Below are positions 8,616 through 18,671 of a stretch of DNA of 64,000 nucleotides, piece after piece. The notes beneath the pieces were generated by a model. The model had not been told where the DNA came from and ran no database searches. It saw only the letters and a program-made list of their open reading frames with translations. Positions within the stretch are counted from its first letter, which is position 1, and each line of letters starts with the position of its first letter. The position numbers were made by a program, and so were the translations under genes. Origin of the DNA: DTU064 sp045588245 (GTDB lineage: Bacteria > Bacillota > Clostridia > Oscillospirales > CAG-272); the NCBI GenBank assembly GCA_045588245.1, contig JAZNDW010000010.1, positions 1 through 64,000 on the forward strand, in the 5' to 3' direction.

Positions 8616-9178
8616 AAGAACTGTCACTTAACATACTCGATATAGCGGGTAATTCCATCAAAGCGGAGGCAACGGAGATCCGTATTGCCCTCGACGAAAC
8701 GGAAAACACCCTTAAAATTACAATTTCCGACGACGGTTTCGGCATGACGGCTGAAAAGGTGGCGAAGGTAACGGACCCGTTTTTCACCTCACGTACGACC
8801 CGTAAGGTCGGACTCGGAATTCCTTTTTTTAAGCTTGCGGCTGAACAAACTGGAGGCAGCTTCTCGATTGTGAGCCGTGCAAAAGAGGAATATCCCGATG
8901 ATCACGGAACGGTAACAAGCGCATTGTTTTGTACGGACAGCATCGACTGCGCGCCGCTCGGTGACGTTATTTCGACTGTGTGTACCCTGATCCAGGGCTG
9001 CGGCGACATCGACGTTGTTTATACGCACGACATCGTCAAGCCCGACGGGGAAATACACGTCATGCTCAATACAAGAGAGCTCAAAGCCGTTCTCGGCGAC
9101 ATACCCCTGTCCGAGCCGGAAATACTGTCCTGGATCGCGGAGAACCTCCGCGGCCAATATGAACCCGAAGAAGAATAA
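8612..9178 (+). CDS. GHKL ATPase-domain protein (histidine-kinase-like, no phospho-acceptor domain)
   Basis: 188 residues. 'LNILDIAGNSIKAEATEIRI' is the N box, 'DDGFGMTAEKVAKVTDPFFTSR' the G1/F region and 'RKVGLGIPFFKLAAEQTGG' the G2 box. It therefore binds ATP like a sensor kinase but lacks a dimerisation/His domain and membrane segments. The C-terminal 80 residues are not recognised. Frequently found upstream of hydB in Clostridia. Start overlaps the PHP gene stop (ATGA). Confidence 0.8.
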   Translation: MKELSLNILDIAGNSIKAEATEIRIALDETENTLKITISDDGFGMTAEKVAKVTDPFFTSRTTRKVGLGIPFFKLAAEQTGGSFSIVSRAKEEYPDDHGTVTSALFCTDSIDCAPLGDVISTVCTLIQGCGDIDVVYTHDIVKPDGEIHVMLNTRELKAVLGDIPLSEPEILSWIAENLRGQYEPEEE

Positions 9179-9212
9179 AATAATATATACTTCATAAATG
9201 GAGGAAAAGCTT

Positions 9213-9584
9213 ATGAAATCTCTTGCAGAACTTGCCCAGATTCGTGAAAGAATGAAGGACAAGGTTGCACTCCGCGAAGGCACAAACTCTACCCGTATCG
9301 TTGTCGGTATGGCAACCTGCGGCATTGCTGCCGGAGCAAGACCCGTTCTCAACGCATTCGTTGAGGAAATCACCAACAACAGCCTCTCCGATAAGGTAAC
9401 CGTAACACAGACAGGCTGTATCGGCATTTGCCAGTACGAGCCCGTTGTTGAGGTTTTCGAAGCAGGCAAGGAAAAGGTCACCTACGTTAAGATGACAGCC
9501 GAAGCCGCAAAGCGCGTCGTTGAGGAACACATCAAGGGCGGCAAGGTCGTAACAGAGTATACGATCGGCAACTATAAGCTTTAA
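9213..9584 (+). CDS. [2Fe-2S] ferredoxin-like protein of the hydrogenase operon
   Basis: 123 residues, thioredoxin-like [2Fe-2S] ferredoxin. The four ligands are in 'GMATCGIAAGARP' and 'TQTGCIGICQYEPVV'. It resembles the N-terminal domain of HydB and is probably an additional electron carrier for the complex, as in other clostridial hydrogenase operons. ATG 9213 lies 8 bp after GGAGG; the in-frame ATG at 9198 overlaps that ribosome-binding site and is rejected. Twenty bases separate it from hydB. Confidence 0.85.
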   Translation: MKSLAELAQIRERMKDKVALREGTNSTRIVVGMATCGIAAGARPVLNAFVEEITNNSLSDKVTVTQTGCIGICQYEPVVEVFEAGKEKVTYVKMTAEAAKRVVEEHIKGGKVVTEYTIGNYKL

Positions 9585-9604
9585 GATCGGAGGATAAATT
9601 TTTT

Positions 9605-11395
<1,791 letters not shown>

Positions 11396-11409
11396 TGGGA
11401 GGTACTAAA

Positions 11410-13158
11410 ATGAATACTGTTACACTTACAATTGACGGCATTAAGGTTACCGTTCCCGCCGAATATACCATACTCGAAGCTGCAAGAGAAGCGAATATCA
11501 ATATTCCCACGCTTTGCTATCTCAAGGACGTACAGGAAATCGGCGCATGCCGTATGTGCCTTGTTGAGATCGAAGGCGCAAGATCGCTTCAGGCATCGTG
11601 TGTTTCTCCCGTAGGCGAGGGCATGGTTGTTCGCACGAACACCGAAAAGCTCCGTAATTCGAGAAAGACGATCCTCGAACTCCTTCTTTCCAACCACAAC
11701 CGTGAATGCACATCCTGCGTTCGTTCCGGCAACTGCGAGCTTCAGGCTCTCTGCCGTGAATACGGTGTATCCGAATATCCTTACGACGGCGATCTGAGCG
11801 AAACGACAGTTGACGAGCTCTCTCCCTCCATCGTACGCGATAACAGCAAGTGCATCTCCTGCCGCCGCTGCGTTGCTATGTGCAACAGCGTACAGAAGAT
11901 CGGTGCTATCGGAGTTTCCCTCCGCGGTATCAACACAACCGTAGGTCCTGCATTCAACCGTTCCATCATTGACACACCTTGCGTAAACTGCGGTCAGTGT
12001 ATCCTTGCTTGCCCCGTTGGCGCACTCCACGAAAAAGAAAACATCAAGGACGTTTGGGCAGCGCTCAACGATCCGACAAAGCACGTTGTTGTTCAGCCCG
12101 CTCCCGCTGTAAGAGTTACAATCGGTGAAGAATTCGGTATGCCCATGGGCACACAGGCTACGGGTAAACTCGCAACAGCTCTCCGCCGTCTCGGCTTCGA
12201 CAAGGTATTTGATACCGATTTCGCTGCTGACCTGACGATCATGGAAGAGGGAACAGAGCTTCTCGGCCGCATCAAGAACGGCGGTACGCTCCCGATGATC
12301 ACATCCTGCTCCCCCGGTTGGATCAAGTATTGCGAAACATTCTATCCTGAATTTATTCCGAACCTCTCCTCCTGCAAGTCTCCTCACGAGATGGAAGGCG
12401 CGATGATCAAGAGCTACTATGCAGAAAAAGAAGGCATCGATCCTAAGAACATTTACGTTGTTTCCATCATGCCTTGTACCGCGAAGAAATTCGAGGCACA
12501 GCGCGACGAGCTCGGACGCGACGGTATGCAGGACGTTGATGCTGTTCTCACCGTACGCGAGCTTGCAAGAATGATCAAGTCCGCAGGTATCGACTTCGCA
12601 CGTCTGCCCGACAGCGATTTCGATTCTATCCTCGGTGAATCCACCGGTGCTGCCGTAATCTTCGGCGCAACGGGCGGTGTTATGGAAGCTGCTCTCCGTA
12701 CCGTTTACGAAGTTGTTACAGGTAAGGAACTTACCGACGTTAACTTTGCAGACGTTCGCGGCATAGACGGCATCAAGGAAGCTGAAATTGATCTTGACGG
12801 AACAAAGGTAAGCGTTGCTGTAGCTCACGGCACGGGTAACGCATCTGAGCTGCTCGAAATGATCAAGCGCGGCGAAAAGAACTATACGTTCATCGAAGTT
12901 ATGGGTTGCCCCGGCGGCTGTGTAACGGGCGGCGGTACACCTATCGTTAATTCTTGCGACCTTCAGTACGTCAATCCCAAGATCGAACGTGCAAAGGGAC
13001 TCTATAAAGAGGACGCAGGCAAGGCGAAGAGAAAGTCTCACGAGAACGAAGAGGTTAAGAAGCTTTACGCCGAATATCTCGGCGAGCCGAATGGCCACCG
13101 TGCTCACGAGCTTCTCCACACGCACTACATTGCACGCGAGAAGTACACAAAGAAATAA
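11410..13158 (+). CDS. hydA: HydA: catalytic [FeFe] hydrogenase subunit
   Basis: 582 residues. Domains in order: plant-type [2Fe-2S] ('CYLKDVQEIGACRMC'), His-Cys3 [4Fe-4S] ('HNRECTSCVRSGNCELQALC'), two [4Fe-4S] sites ('CISCRRCVAMC', 'CVNCGQCILACPVGA'), then the H-cluster domain. L1 reads TSCSPGW, L2 'IMPCTAKKFEA' and L3 'EVMGCPGGCVTGGGTP'. The TSCSP form of L1, instead of TSCCP of monomeric enzymes, is common in multisubunit NAD-linked hydrogenases. The C-terminal 'LYAEYLGEPNGHRAHELLH' small-subunit tail is present. Catalyses reversible H2 formation with NADH and reduced ferredoxin via HydB/HydC. ATG 11410 follows GGGAGGT. Last gene of the operon. Confidence 0.95.
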   Translation: MNTVTLTIDGIKVTVPAEYTILEAAREANINIPTLCYLKDVQEIGACRMCLVEIEGARSLQASCVSPVGEGMVVRTNTEKLRNSRKTILELLLSNHNRECTSCVRSGNCELQALCREYGVSEYPYDGDLSETTVDELSPSIVRDNSKCISCRRCVAMCNSVQKIGAIGVSLRGINTTVGPAFNRSIIDTPCVNCGQCILACPVGALHEKENIKDVWAALNDPTKHVVVQPAPAVRVTIGEEFGMPMGTQATGKLATALRRLGFDKVFDTDFAADLTIMEEGTELLGRIKNGGTLPMITSCSPGWIKYCETFYPEFIPNLSSCKSPHEMEGAMIKSYYAEKEGIDPKNIYVVSIMPCTAKKFEAQRDELGRDGMQDVDAVLTVRELARMIKSAGIDFARLPDSDFDSILGESTGAAVIFGATGGVMEAALRTVYEVVTGKELTDVNFADVRGIDGIKEAEIDLDGTKVSVAVAHGTGNASELLEMIKRGEKNYTFIEVMGCPGGCVTGGGTPIVNSCDLQYVNPKIERAKGLYKEDAGKAKRKSHENEEVKKLYAEYLGEPNGHRAHELLHTHYIAREKYTKK

Positions 13159-13170
13159 TTACAAAAATTA

Positions 13171-13198
13171 AAAAGGAGAGCGAAAGCTCTCCTTTTTT
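13171..13198 (+). terminator. Terminator of the hydrogenase operon
   Basis: Stem AAAAGGAGAGC/GCTCTCCTTTT with a GAAA tetraloop and T run, 12 bp after the hydA stop. Confidence 0.9.
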
Positions 13199-13347
13199 CA
13201 TAAGGATTGTAGGGACCGGCGTCCTCGACGGTCCGTTCACAGATACGCCCTGCCGAACGGTTAACGCAAACCCGTAGGGGCGAACTGTGTTCGCCCGCGG
13301 GAGACCGCAGTAAACAAAGAGTAACCCCCGACAGATTTGTCGGGGGT
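13199..13347. repeat. Dispersed intergenic repeat, left flank of ART-like cassette
   Basis: Starts CATAAGGATTGTAGGGACC and continues with GGCGTCCTCGACGGTCCGTT. The same block recurs at 30545-30596 and, inverted, at 31328-31375. It ends in a GC-rich hairpin ACCCCCGACA/TGTCGGGGGT at 13324-13347. A related 'AAAGATTAACCCCGACAGATTT' lies at the same position relative to the small gene at 30.7 kb (split here: AAAGATTAACC, CCGACAGATTT). Confidence 0.7.
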
Positions 13348-13365
13348 CGTTAGATAAAATACAAT

Positions 13366-13680
13366 TTACAGTTCAGAAATCATTTTCACCCTTAAAGGTT
13401 TTTTTGTTAAAAATTCAGCATTTTCATCCATGGTGGTTCTTGGGTGTTGGTATACATCTTCGCCAACGATAATTGGCTCATCAATAATATACAAATATCC
13501 TTTTTCTGTTCCGTTATGGGTTATTATACCGTTATCATCATATCCGAGTCCGGAAGGCTGATGTGAAAATGCCTCTGCGAGTTCTTTCCACTGTGTAATT
13601 GTGCTGTTTGTTCTTAATTCGGTGAAAATTTTATTCGATCCGTGATACCAGATTCCATCCGGCTGTATTTCTATTTTCAA
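13366..13680 (-). CDS. Small ADP-ribosyltransferase-like orphan protein
   Basis: 104 residues if the TTG at 13680 is the start. That codon sits 6 bp after GGAGGAG, whereas the GTG at 13719 has no such site. The pattern 'IWYHGSNKIFTELR', then 'STITQWKELAEAFSHQPS', then 'GYLYIIDEPIIVGEDVY' and 'KKPLRVKMI' resembles minimal ADP-ribosyltransferase folds such as Arr. These have an HG[ST] NAD-binding strand, an Ala-rich helix after S-T, a Y/V-rich strand with an acidic residue, and a terminal PLRV. Catalysis is unproven. It is flanked by dispersed repeats and differs in composition from its neighbours, so it is probably mobile. It could also be a phage- or toxin-derived remnant. Confidence 0.55.
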   Translation of the reverse strand: MKIEIQPDGIWYHGSNKIFTELRTNSTITQWKELAEAFSHQPSGLGYDDNGIITHNGTEKGYLYIIDEPIIVGEDVYQHPRTTMDENAEFLTKKPLRVKMISEL

Positions 13681-13743
13681 ACTTTTCTCCTCCGGTTTCG
13701 CATTTGTAACGCACGCCACACGATGTCGATTCCATTATAACAC

Positions 13744-13776
13744 AAAAATCGGCAGAGGAACAATACCTCTGCCGAT
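13744..13776 (-). terminator. Terminator after the SLH protein gene
   Basis: Stem ATCGGCAGAGG/CCTCTGCCGAT followed on the minus strand by TTTTTGTG. A near-identical hairpin occurs at 31287-31320 beside the second small-gene cassette. Confidence 0.75.
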
Positions 13777-13807
13777 ATTATTTCTGACGACCTATTGCCG
13801 CCCCTGT

Positions 13808-15088
13808 TTATTCTACCATATCAATGACGGTTGCAAGGATCGATGCAACCTCGGCTCGTGTGAGCGTTGAGTTGGGGGAGAATGAATTTCCGCCCATACC
13901 GTTCATGATCCCTAGCTCGCGCATCGCGTAAACGGCTTCGTATGCCCACGCGGGGATCGAGTCATTGTCCGCAAAGACGGCAACGGAGTCACCGACGTCG
14001 GCTTTTATGATGTTGCGGAGGATCACCGCCGCTTCGGCGCGTGTGATCGTCGATTTGGGATTGAAATATACCTCCCCGTCAGCTTCGGTGCCGCTGATAA
14101 AGCCTAACTTTTCGGCGGCACGGCAATAGTTTCGAGCATCCTCGCTTATTTGTTCATCGTCGGCGAACACGACCTTTGAGATCTCGGGAATATCAGATAA
14201 ACCGATTGATTTCATCACCATAGTTACAAATTCTTCACGCGACACAGTCTTTGCAGGATAAAAAAGCGCCTCATCGTCAACGTAAACGGCGCTCATTACG
14301 CCCGCGTCCGTCACCTCAAGGGCGGCATTGTGTGCCCAATGTCCGTCAAGATCGCTGTATTCAATACCACAGGTGTTTTTGTTGATTTTGATGTTGACCG
14401 TCATCTCGTTTGATATGTTGCCGTATTCGTCAACGACACAAACGGAGAAGCTGTCGCGTCCGCGACGCTTTTCATCGGGCGAGTAGACGAAGGTGCCGGC
14501 AGAAGCATCCGTTACGGTGACAGAACCCTTCTTCGGCTTTTCGGTAACGTAATAGGTGAGCGCATCGCCTTCGGGATCCGTTGCCGTCACAGATCCGTAA
14601 ACGTCGATACCGCGCATCGTTTCAATGGAAATGTCATCAGATACGGCAGGCGCTAAATTCAGTGTGTCGATGACCATTACATGACATTCGGTAGCATAGC
14701 TGTCGTTATGCGTGAAGTAGAAGGTGGCATCAGCACCGGCGTTGTCTGCGGGCTTGAATGTGATACGGGAAAAGTTTTTACGGCTGATCGACTGATTTGC
14801 GACGATCGGATTTGACCCGAGATAAAGCGTGCCTTCAGTGGGATCGGGCAAGGTGAGGACCGTGATCTCTTTGACGGTGGTGCCAAGCGCCAAGTCAAAC
14901 GCATCGACGTTGAACGTTGCCGCGCTGCAGCTCATACCGGTGACGGTCATTTTTGTTTTTTCGGCGATAACGGCGACACCGGGAGAAACGACTGCGTCGG
15001 AGCCTTTAGCCGAAACCGCACCTGCGAGAACGGGTATCACGAGCAAGAGTGAAAGCGTCAAAGCGAAAAATTTCAGTGAAAACTTCAT
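13808..15088 (-). CDS. Secreted S-layer homology (SLH) protein with cadherin/Ig-like domain
   Basis: 426 residues. Signal peptide 'MKFSLKFFALTLSLLLVIPVLAG' type (Lys, hydrophobic core, AxA-like 'AVSA'). Residues about 55-250 form Big/cadherin-like beta domains with 'SVTATDPEGDALTYYVTEKP' and 'RRGRDSFSVCVVDEYGNIS'. The C-terminal half has three SLH repeats, recognisable by 'YSDLDGHWAHNAALEVTDAG', 'FADDEQISEDARNYCRAAEK' and 'FADNDSIPAWAYEAVYAMRE', each ending in a T/V-R-E/A motif. SLH domains anchor proteins to pyruvylated secondary cell-wall polymers, so this is a surface protein; its binding partner is unknown. ATG 15088 follows GGAGGT; an upstream frame start at 15133 would bury the signal peptide. 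Confidence 0.88.
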   Translation of the reverse strand: MKFSLKFFALTLSLLLVIPVLAGAVSAKGSDAVVSPGVAVIAEKTKMTVTGMSCSAATFNVDAFDLALGTTVKEITVLTLPDPTEGTLYLGSNPIVANQSISRKNFSRITFKPADNAGADATFYFTHNDSYATECHVMVIDTLNLAPAVSDDISIETMRGIDVYGSVTATDPEGDALTYYVTEKPKKGSVTVTDASAGTFVYSPDEKRRGRDSFSVCVVDEYGNISNEMTVNIKINKNTCGIEYSDLDGHWAHNAALEVTDAGVMSAVYVDDEALFYPAKTVSREEFVTMVMKSIGLSDIPEISKVVFADDEQISEDARNYCRAAEKLGFISGTEADGEVYFNPKSTITRAEAAVILRNIIKADVGDSVAVFADNDSIPAWAYEAVYAMRELGIMNGMGGNSFSPNSTLTRAEVASILATVIDMVE

Positions 15089-15178
15089 AATTGACCTCCA
15101 AGTCAGAGTATTTTCAAATAGATTTTCCCCCATAGGTGAAAAAATATACGTCCTTTGCGAATAAATTCCTTAAAAAAC

Positions 15179-15207
15179 TTGCATAAGTTTTTTTATGGGT
15201 GTATAAT
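15179..15207 (+). promoter_or_regulatory. SigA-type promoter of ilvE
   Basis: TTGCAT, 17-bp spacer, TATAAT, 45 bp before the ilvE start, in the divergent gap with the SLH gene. Confidence 0.7.
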
Positions 15208-15251
15208 ACGGAATATATTGATTTTGAATTTTTGAAAGGAACATATATACA

Positions 15252-16322
15252 ATGCTTGAAATAATGATCACGAAAGCACAGGCTTTGAAAGATAAGCCCG
15301 AGGGCGCAAAGCTTGGCTTCGGCAAGTATTTCACCGACCATATGTTTATGATGGATTATAACACCGAGCGCGGTTGGCACGATGCAAGGATCGTCCCCTA
15401 CGGTCCCATTTCGCTTGAACCGTCCGCAATGGTGTTCCATTACGCGCAGGAGATGTTTGAAGGACTCAAAGCGTACCGCACGGAAAGCGGCGAGATACAG
15501 CTTTTCCGCCCCGAGCGTAATATCGCAAGAATGAACAATACAGCCCGCCGTCTTTGCATTCCCGAGATCGACCCCGATGACGCACTGCAGGCGATCAAAA
15601 CGCTCGTTGAATGCGAAGCGGAATGGGTACCTCACAGCGCAGGCACGTCCCTTTACATCCGTCCGTTCGTTATCGCTACGGACGCTATGCTCGGTGTTCA
15701 TCCCGCGCATAACTATATCTTTATGATCATTCTTTCTCCCGTCGGCTCTTACTATGCAGGCGGACTCAATCCCGTTAAGATATTCATCGAAAAAGAATAC
15801 GTTCGCGCCGTTAAGGGCGGCACGGGTGAGGCGAAGTGCGGCGGTAACTATGCAGCGTCGCTCATCGGTCAGGCGAAGGCTGAAAAGTATGGCTGCGCGC
15901 AGGTTCTGTGGCTCGATGGCGTATATCACAAGTACATCGACGAGGTTGGCGCTATGAATGTTTTCTTCGTTATTGACAGTGAAGTCGTAACTCCTACGCT
16001 TGAAGAGGGCAACATTCTCCCCGGTGTTACACGTGCGTCTGTTATTGAACTGCTCCGTTCTTGGGGCATCAAGGTTACAGAGCGCAAGATCACGGCAGAC
16101 GAGCTTTTCGAGGCTCATGCCGCAGGCAAGCTTGACGAGGCATTCGGAACGGGTACTGCCGCCGTTATTTCTCCCATGGGACAGCTTATGGACGAGGACA
16201 GAAACATCCTCATCAATAACGGCGAGATCGGAGCGCTTTCTCAGCGTCTTTATGATGAGCTTACGGGCATCCAGTGGGGCAAGGTCGAAGACAAGTTTGG
16301 CTGGGTAACGAAGGTTTGCTGA
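15252..16322 (+). CDS. ilvE: Branched-chain amino acid aminotransferase (class IV PLP enzyme)
   Basis: 356 residues, the size of class IV branched-chain aminotransferases of the eukaryotic/Bacillus type. The PLP lysine is expected at Lys195 in 'GGTGEAKCGGNYAASL'. 'HYAQEMFEGLKAYR', 'LYIRPFVIATD', 'LWLDGVYHKYIDEVGAMNVF' and 'EAFGTGTAAVISPMG' are family blocks. Transfers amino groups between glutamate and the keto acids of Leu, Ile and Val, in the cytoplasm. GAAAGGA precedes the ATG. A second in-frame ATG four codons later cannot be excluded. Monocistronic, between its own promoter and a bidirectional terminator. Confidence 0.93.
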   Translation: MLEIMITKAQALKDKPEGAKLGFGKYFTDHMFMMDYNTERGWHDARIVPYGPISLEPSAMVFHYAQEMFEGLKAYRTESGEIQLFRPERNIARMNNTARRLCIPEIDPDDALQAIKTLVECEAEWVPHSAGTSLYIRPFVIATDAMLGVHPAHNYIFMIILSPVGSYYAGGLNPVKIFIEKEYVRAVKGGTGEAKCGGNYAASLIGQAKAEKYGCAQVLWLDGVYHKYIDEVGAMNVFFVIDSEVVTPTLEEGNILPGVTRASVIELLRSWGIKVTERKITADELFEAHAAGKLDEAFGTGTAAVISPMGQLMDEDRNILINNGEIGALSQRLYDELTGIQWGKVEDKFGWVTKVC

Positions 16323-16340
16323 ATTTCACAATAAATAACA

Positions 16341-16372
16341 AAAAAGTCGAGGTGATGAACCTCGACTTTTTT
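16341..16372. terminator. Bidirectional terminator between convergent genes
   Basis: Stem AAAAGTCGAGG/CCTCGACTTTT with T runs on both strands, serving ilvE and the minus-strand gene at 16384. Confidence 0.85.
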
Positions 16373-16383
16373 ATGAGTAAGTT

Positions 16384-18519
16384 TTATTCGTACTGTGCCC
16401 ATGCGACGGTGTCGGATTTGGGCATCGTGAACGTCGTTGTGGAGGCGTTCGCATCAGCGAGCTCGCCATTTGATAAACGCCAGCCGATAAAACGTTTGCC
16501 ACCAGCGTTCGTTTCGGGAGCAGAGAGGGTGACAGTGTCACCTTCGGTGACGACGTCACCGCGAGGATTGCCGTTTACACAGCCGTCATGGATAAAGACG
16601 GCGTGTCGACGAAGATCGGCAAAATTGCCGAGCCGCCACATACCGCCGCGGCGTTTTTCGTCGGAGGTGAGCGTTAGCGGTGTTCCCATTTCGGGATGTT
16701 CTCCGGGATTTGCGTCGATGACAAGACGCTCGTTGCCCGCTTTTATCATCGCAAACGGATGCGTGCCCATAACGGAAACGGTGAAGACGGACGCGTTATC
16801 CTTCTTTGTGCACGTGGATATGCGGTTGCCGTCAACGAAGAAGTAATTTCCGAGCGAGTCCTTGATGTAAACGGTATATATCCGTTCAAATTCGTCTTCG
16901 ATCTCATTTTTTTGTTCGATCACCGGTGCAGCTTCTTCAAAAATGAAGCTAATATAGCTTTCATCAAGGCCGTTTCCGGAATAATCGTACCATAAGCCGA
17001 CGTGACCGTCAGAGGCTTTGGTATTGATTATCATGCCGCCGCGGGGGATGGAGATCTTGTACGTTTCGCCGAGCTTGAGTCCGCCGTCGGTCTGTTCAAC
17101 GGCAGGATAATTCAATGTGTAGTTGCGTCCCGTGAAGTCTTCCTCAGGGTCGTCCTTAAGTCCCGTTACCTTGTGGTAATCGGGCACGGGAGTCCACTCG
17201 CCGTCAAGATTGCGGTACGGATAGATCTTGGAAAAGAATTTGTATGCGTCAATGTCGTAGTTATAAAGCTCACGTCGTGTGTTGATCGGACCGCGTGTGC
17301 CGTCCCAGCCGTCGTCGCCGTGGCATTCGTTCATAACGTTGAACCAGATTGCCGAAAGGGTAGCGAAATATTCGTCGGAGTTTGAGATCGCGTACGTGTT
17401 TGGCCAAAGTCCCGCGGACTTGGCATGGCGGTAGAGCATCTGAAACTCGGTATAAAGCGAGCGGTCCTGCATACGGTCGATGCCTGCGATCTTTACGCCG
17501 TGACCGAATTCATGTATCAGAATATTCTCGTTTAAGTAATGAGTCGTATAATTCTTATCGGGGCGCGCATCGTTTTTTGCGTGCCAATGCCATATGTTAC
17601 ACTCCGTGATACTGCACGCGATACCGCCGAAGCCCTCAACGTAAAGCGAATCGACGTGGTAGCCCGATCTGTGCTCGGGTACGTGGTATGCGTTTTCTCC
17701 CGGTCCGTAAATGGAGAGAGAGGCACCCGACGCAACCATTTGCGCGGCGATATCGGGGGATGCGGAAAGCTGAATGTCAACGAGCTCACCTGCGCGGGCG
17801 ACGGTTTTTTCGCCCCAAAGAAGCTTATCGCTTCCTTTGACCAAAACACCCGACTTTGTGATGAGTTTGTATTTATAGTAGTCCTCAAAAGGCACCGAAA
17901 CTTCTTTGCCGCCGTATATAACGGTGAGCACGGGCGAATCATCCCCCTCGGGCAAGCGTTGACGCAGACGAAGCGTCGTCATGCGGCAGAAATGGATAGC
18001 GCCGCGACGTCCGTAGCCCGTTTCAAGCTCAAGCGGATCTCCATTGAGTGTAACGGAGAATTCATCGAGCTTCGGCGCACCGCCGAATTCAAAATCGCCG
18101 TCAAAATATATCTCAATATCACGGCTGTTTATGCGTCGCGCGTGCGTCATCGTGATGTTGAGAGTTGAAGCGTCAAAAGGCAATAGCTCAATAGCGCACC
18201 AGCCGTATTTTGTGATCTCTTCATCGGAATAATATTTGTGCATTCCTTCGTCGAATGCGTCCGCCGTATCGTCTTCCTTGCATCCAACGGCAACGGCACC
18301 GTGAGCCGCAAAAAGCTCCGATGCGGTGTCGTACCGCTTGACGGCACCGACCTTTTTATAAAGCATTTCGGCAAGATATGGAAGCTTTTTGAACAATATC
18401 AGATCTCCCTCTGCCAATGCTGCACGTTTTTCGTCAAAAAGGCGAACCTCAACGGTCTTGCTGCCGTCACGAATGAGGTCGTAGGGGTTGCCGCGAAGCT
18501 TCATTTCATGTATCGTCAT
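16384..18519 (-). CDS. Unusual multidomain protein: ASCH domain, HEFGH zinc-protease-like domain, InlB-type repeat
   Basis: 711 residues. Residues 1-115 form an ASCH domain ('EMKLRGNPYDLIRDGSKTVE', 'VEVRLFDEKRAALAEGDLI'), a PUA-related fold usually tied to RNA or modified nucleotides. About 116-300 are beta-rich and unassigned. A zincin-like segment has HEFGH at 336-340 ('NENILIHEFGHGVKIAGID') and a downstream 'NSDEYFATLSAIWFN' with Glu383 as possible third ligand, as in anthrax-lethal-factor-type zincins. Residues about 450-630 resemble beta-trefoil/ricin-like sugar-binding repeats. The end (about 637-711, 'GKRFIGWRLSNGE', 'TTTFTMPKSD') is an InlB-B/bacterial surface repeat. No signal peptide is visible, odd for the last modules. 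RBS AAAGGGA upstream. Monocistronic. Function unknown. Confidence 0.72.
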   Translation of the reverse strand: MTIHEMKLRGNPYDLIRDGSKTVEVRLFDEKRAALAEGDLILFKKLPYLAEMLYKKVGAVKRYDTASELFAAHGAVAVGCKEDDTADAFDEGMHKYYSDEEITKYGWCAIELLPFDASTLNITMTHARRINSRDIEIYFDGDFEFGGAPKLDEFSVTLNGDPLELETGYGRRGAIHFCRMTTLRLRQRLPEGDDSPVLTVIYGGKEVSVPFEDYYKYKLITKSGVLVKGSDKLLWGEKTVARAGELVDIQLSASPDIAAQMVASGASLSIYGPGENAYHVPEHRSGYHVDSLYVEGFGGIACSITECNIWHWHAKNDARPDKNYTTHYLNENILIHEFGHGVKIAGIDRMQDRSLYTEFQMLYRHAKSAGLWPNTYAISNSDEYFATLSAIWFNVMNECHGDDGWDGTRGPINTRRELYNYDIDAYKFFSKIYPYRNLDGEWTPVPDYHKVTGLKDDPEEDFTGRNYTLNYPAVEQTDGGLKLGETYKISIPRGGMIINTKASDGHVGLWYDYSGNGLDESYISFIFEEAAPVIEQKNEIEDEFERIYTVYIKDSLGNYFFVDGNRISTCTKKDNASVFTVSVMGTHPFAMIKAGNERLVIDANPGEHPEMGTPLTLTSDEKRRGGMWRLGNFADLRRHAVFIHDGCVNGNPRGDVVTEGDTVTLSAPETNAGGKRFIGWRLSNGELADANASTTTFTMPKSDTVAWAQYE

Positions 18520-18671
18520 GGCGTTTATTCCCTTTCTGCTTGAATATCACAGCTGATGCTGATAGTTTGAGTATATCATATTATTTTTGCTTTTACAAGA
18601 CGTATGAACGTGAATCATCAAGGCTAAATGCGAATATTATTATAAGTAATGAAGCAAAAGGCGGTCACTCT

